Virus record (IMG/VR): IMGVR_UViG_3300031660_000074 | Location: 1-20,299 of that record | DNA: 20,299 bases | Origin: a virus | Direction: 5' to 3' (one strand) | Shown here: positions 17,388 to 20,299 of the stretch, piece by piece | Position numbering within the stretch: the stretch's first letter is position 1 | How the letters are laid out: every line of letters starts with the position of its first letter | The notes under the pieces: generated by a model | What the model was told of the DNA's origin: nothing | The model's input: the letters and a program-made list of their open reading frames with translations, nothing else | Database searches by the model: none | Translations under genes and position numbers: made by a program

Positions 17388-19475
17388 TTACTGCTTATTT
17401 AACGTATCAACGGCTACTTTGTCAAGGTTAGATAATCTATCAGATTCTTTACCCTCTAGGTTAGCTTGTCTATCAAATTCTTTACTTTCAATATTTTTAG
17501 CGTGTTTTCTATCTTCTAAATCATTTTCTCTCGTGTCTTTAGTTCCAGATTCTTTATCCACAAAGTCCAAATCAGTAAGATCAGAACCGCTATTCATACT
17601 TCTTGCTTTAGCTTGTTCTGTCTGTGTTTTAGCCGTTTTAAGTTGAACATCAACAGCATTTTCTTGTCCTTTAGCAGTTTCATTAGCCACTTGTGCTTGT
17701 AGTAAAGCAACTTCAAGTTGAGCTTTCTGTTGAGCCATAGGATCAGGCTGAGGTTGATATTCCTCAATACGTTTAGCTAAATCAGGCATTTTACGTAATT
17801 TAGCTATGTCAGCTAAAATCATCTGACTCATTTCCGGCGGCATTGTATTACCCATAGTTTGTAACATAAATGCCAATTCGCTACCTTTTTGTTCATCAGC
17901 TTCAGCTGTCGAGATATTAAGTTTGATATCATATTTACCACCTAAATCATTTCGGTTAATGGCTACAAACTCTTCATTAGTAATACGAACAATTTCTTCG
18001 TCTTCTAAGAATTCAGAGTTCATAGATATGATCTTACGGCCAATTTGATTCAATCCATTAGAAAGTCTTCTTAAAATACCTAATTCTCTTTTAGATGTAG
18101 CATCAAGTGCTGATCTAATACCAGTAGCTGTAGTTCCTAAAGCTTGGCCAGAGATACCTTGGGTAAACGCTTTAACGCCGGTTAATGCTTCAGCATCGTT
18201 ATTCTGCATGTTAAGTACTTCTAATGCAGATCTAGGAATCTCAGGATAAACTTCCATATGGAAAGCCTGTCTAGGATCTACATTAGCGTTAAATTTGTAG
18301 TCTTCTCCACGTTCAAATTTACGTGCATTAGTAACATCTAGAGCATCTTTACGAATGCCTTGTTGACCACTAGCACTACGGCCAATAATATCAATAATCC
18401 CCCTAGTTACAGCTCCAACAATCTTTTGATTGTCTTCAATCAGAGCTGCATCTGGTTCTCCGTATATGTTTTTACGACGAGGTAAGTATTGAACTAGTAC
18501 AAAAGGAATCTTGTTATCAGGATAAGGATTCTCTTCTAGTCGAATAAACGTATTGCCTACCCATGTAGCTACAAAAGATTTAACTTCTCCAGTATCATCG
18601 ATATCCCAGTATCCCCAATATTCTCGAGCAATAACTTTCTTACGTGCTTTATCTTTAAATGTAAACGAAGTATCGTCTGTATTAACTTCATGATCTGGTT
18701 CCGACAGTACTGATGCACTTTCAAAATTGATATTATCTAAATTCTTATACCGTCCGTCTTTTTTGAGTTCAGATAGGGATGTCTCAAAACTGTAAATAGC
18801 AAAATTTGCTTTATCTAGATCTCCATCACAAGTAGGGTCTAGTATAAGGTTACTATAATCACATACAGTTAATATTGGTTGATTTTTAGTTGTAATGGTC
18901 TTCATCTTTGATGTCTGACCAGTCTTTACTTCTTGCTGTATAGGCTGACCATCGGGCCCTGCAACTACTTGTACTTCCATTATATCTTCATAGATCTTAC
19001 GTTTATCTTCTTCAAATTCCCAACCAACCCGTACTACTACTGTACCTTCATCAACAGCAGTTCTAATATACTCATCAACAAATTTAACCTTATCCATACG
19101 GCAATTTAATTGATAGTTCAGTAACATACCGTTCTGAATAGCTGATTCTTTATCTTCAAATGTTTGAGGAGATGTATTAAATAAATCATCAGTAGATAAG
19201 AATGGTTCTGATAAAGCAGCATATCGCCATTCAGCTTGTTTACGTGCTAGCTTAGGCACTAATTTAGAACGACCTCGCTTAGCATTAATAGTCTGTTCGC
19301 CATTAAGTACACGTAACCATGTATCTACTTCTGCCGTGTGTACATCATGAGCTACTTTAGCAGATTCATAGTCTTGTTTTAAATCACCAAGAGTAGGAGG
19401 GTTTTCCCAATCAACTAACGTAGAAACATCAATTTCAGTATTTTCGTCTATATCTAAATCTGATTTATCAATCAT
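17388..19475 (-). CDS. Portal protein (N4 gp59-like)
   Basis: 695 aa. The dodecameric portal is the DNA gate and head-assembly nucleator. Seen in the sequence: an N-terminal helical wing region (30-130, with the basic KRGRSKLVPKLARKQAEWR at 66-84), a beta-rich stem/wing segment (141-335, including DEGTVVVRVGWEFEE and the PFVLVQYLPRRKNIYGEP block), then the crown-side helices (345-370), ALTGVKAFTQGISGQALGTT (430-449) and the long helix TSKRELGILRRLSNGLNQIG (460-479). The C-terminal 120 residues (575-695) are Gln/Lys/Glu-rich helix or coiled coil, fitting a barrel or crown extension. Length is close to N4 gp59. The ATG overlaps the upstream stop (ATGA) and has only a weak ribosome binding site, so translation is probably coupled. 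Confidence 0.9.
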   Translation of the reverse strand: MIDKSDLDIDENTEIDVSTLVDWENPPTLGDLKQDYESAKVAHDVHTAEVDTWLRVLNGEQTINAKRGRSKLVPKLARKQAEWRYAALSEPFLSTDDLFNTSPQTFEDKESAIQNGMLLNYQLNCRMDKVKFVDEYIRTAVDEGTVVVRVGWEFEEDKRKIYEDIMEVQVVAGPDGQPIQQEVKTGQTSKMKTITTKNQPILTVCDYSNLILDPTCDGDLDKANFAIYSFETSLSELKKDGRYKNLDNINFESASVLSEPDHEVNTDDTSFTFKDKARKKVIAREYWGYWDIDDTGEVKSFVATWVGNTFIRLEENPYPDNKIPFVLVQYLPRRKNIYGEPDAALIEDNQKIVGAVTRGIIDIIGRSASGQQGIRKDALDVTNARKFERGEDYKFNANVDPRQAFHMEVYPEIPRSALEVLNMQNNDAEALTGVKAFTQGISGQALGTTATGIRSALDATSKRELGILRRLSNGLNQIGRKIISMNSEFLEDEEIVRITNEEFVAINRNDLGGKYDIKLNISTAEADEQKGSELAFMLQTMGNTMPPEMSQMILADIAKLRKMPDLAKRIEEYQPQPDPMAQQKAQLEVALLQAQVANETAKGQENAVDVQLKTAKTQTEQAKARSMNSGSDLTDLDFVDKESGTKDTRENDLEDRKHAKNIESKEFDRQANLEGKESDRLSNLDKVAVDTLNKQ

Positions 19476-19816
19476 AAGTTATTACCAACTTGTTCCAGGT
19501 GTTTTTCATAGCTACTGTAGGACTTTTTAAGAAAATTATCAACCTTATATATCTTAAGGCCTTCTATAGTAACATGGTATTTTAAATAATTATTAAACAT
19601 AGAGTTCTGCCCCTCTAAAGGAATTGAGCAATAAATGTCATCAGCTCGTACTATTTCTGAAACAAAATATGTCCATACTTTAGCAAAGTTTACTTTAGCT
19701 TCAATTGTAGGAGATATGATTACTCCAGCTATCATATAGCCATTCAAAGGTCTATTAAATCTATAAAATAACGCTGCTTCTCCTTCTTGAATTAAACTAG
19801 CATGTGCAAATATCAT
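19472..19816 (-). CDS. Small protein of unknown function, possibly GNAT-like
   Basis: 114 aa between the KAS-like gene and the portal gene, joined to both by four-nt ATGA overlaps; GGAGAT precedes its ATG. Alternating hydrophobic strands at about 22-56 (NGYMIAGVIISP, KVWTYFVSEIV) are followed by NSMFNNYLKYH (70-80) and GLKIYKVDNFL (85-95). The order Asn...Tyr-Leu...Gly-x-x-x-Tyr recalls the last part of GNAT acetyltransferases, a fold also used by the T7 internal protein gp13, but the acetyl-CoA loop (Q/RxxGxG/A) is not visible, so an enzymatic role is doubtful. Its location suggests a head or morphogenesis protein. I cannot name it with certainty. Confidence 0.7.
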   Translation of the reverse strand: MIFAHASLIQEGEAALFYRFNRPLNGYMIAGVIISPTIEAKVNFAKVWTYFVSEIVRADDIYCSIPLEGQNSMFNNYLKYHVTIEGLKIYKVDNFLKKSYSSYEKHLEQVGNNL

Positions 19817-20299
19817 AAGATCTCCACTAATGCAGATGAAAATACATTACCCATACCTGCTCCTAAACTAAGAAAAGTACCAGATTCTTCTTGTACTGCT
19901 AATGCTGTTTCTATAGCAGTCGATACTCCCATAGTATGGCCAATGCGTAACTTATAGTTAATGGTCTTAATGTCCCCAAATTTATTTTTAATTAAGGTAT
20001 CTTCTATATCATTATCGTCTGAAAAAGTGCTATGAGTCTTGATAAAATCAATACTATCTGTATTAATTCGATTTAATACTTTCTTATACCCAGTGCCCAT
20101 ACAGGAGATACCTAATGGGGAAGAATGATATTCAGCTGCTATTTGTATATCTTTAATTACAGCTAATACCTTATTGTTTGTATCCTGATTACACTGCTTA
20201 CTTTCAAATACTGATATATTACACCCTTGTCCTAAATGAAATTTTGTAACCTCCGGATCATCTTCTTCCTCTAATAGTTTGCTTAATTTATGCTCTCCA
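19813..20299 (-). CDS. Beta-ketoacyl-ACP synthase-like protein, C-terminal part (5' end outside window)
   Basis: 161 visible residues, open to the right edge; a Met codon at 20100 is internal. The order of landmarks is that of the C-terminal half of condensing enzymes (thiolase fold): GQGCNISVFES (matching GEGAGVLVLEE of FabF), VLAVIKDIQIAAEYHSS, then KTHSTFSDDNDIED with the catalytic-type His89, YKLRIGHTMGVSTAIE with Lys116 and His121 (the Lys-His spacing of five equals FabF Lys335-His340), and the closing Gly loop LGAGMGNVFSSALVEI (FabF GFGGTN). Such enzymes condense acyl-ACP with malonyl-ACP in fatty-acid or polyketide synthesis. The nucleophile Cys should lie upstream, out of view, so activity cannot be judged. 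Its stop overlaps the next ATG, placing it in the head-gene operon. Confidence 0.8.
   Translation of the reverse strand, partial: GEHKLSKLLEEEDDPEVTKFHLGQGCNISVFESKQCNQDTNNKVLAVIKDIQIAAEYHSSPLGISCMGTGYKKVLNRINTDSIDFIKTHSTFSDDNDIEDTLIKNKFGDIKTINYKLRIGHTMGVSTAIETALAVQEESGTFLSLGAGMGNVFSSALVEIL

Noticed and set aside
19813-20100. 95-codon gene starting at Met 20100
   Set aside because: The frame stays open to 20299 and the upstream residues match the condensing-enzyme fold, so this Met is internal.

Overview
The window is late, structural-gene DNA of a tailed bacteriophage with a short-tailed (podovirus) plan, most like coliphage N4 and its relatives (Schitoviridae). All convincing genes lie on the minus strand, are packed end to end with 4-nt or 1-nt overlaps or short gaps, and leave no intergenic space above about 75 nt. 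The DNA is AT-rich. No tRNA, rRNA, CRISPR array, integrase or insertion sequence was seen. The host cannot be read from the sequence; members of this group infect Proteobacteria.

Layout in the direction of transcription (right to left): the C-terminal part of a beta-ketoacyl-ACP synthase-like (KAS) protein running in from the right edge; a 114-aa protein with a faint GNAT-like tail; the portal protein (695 aa); a 111-aa helical protein; a scaffold / N4 gp57-like protein (386 aa); the N4 gp56-family major capsid protein (447 aa), followed by a strong GC hairpin; a 208-aa and a 174-aa virion protein; a 926-aa virion protein with long hydrophobic segments; a 212-aa Gly-rich protein; a 648-aa helical internal protein; and a giant ORF of at least 2586 residues running out of the left edge. 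The order and number of genes match N4 gp59 (portal), 58, 57, 56 (capsid), 55 to 51 and 50 (virion RNA polymerase).

The giant protein is not flagged by ordinary ORF calling because it has no stop inside the window. Translating it by hand shows a lytic transglycosylase domain near the N-terminus (about residues 105-210), long helical/coiled-coil and hydrophobic stretches, two small beta-rich modules, and then a single-subunit RNA polymerase domain of the N4 virion RNAP type: the R-x7-NPQ block at residues 2193-2203 and motif A (MEIDGISNG, Asp2363). A possible motif B sits on the window edge. It therefore appears to be an ejected polypeptide that joins a cell-wall enzyme to a transcription enzyme.

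How the genes work together: portal, scaffold and capsid build the head; the 208/174/926/212/648-aa proteins are probably head-tail, tail or ejected proteins; the giant protein is packaged and delivered with the DNA to open the peptidoglycan and start early transcription. The most unexpected passenger is the KAS-like gene, coupled by ATGA overlaps to the 114-aa gene and the portal gene, with its catalytic His, Lys and second His preserved.
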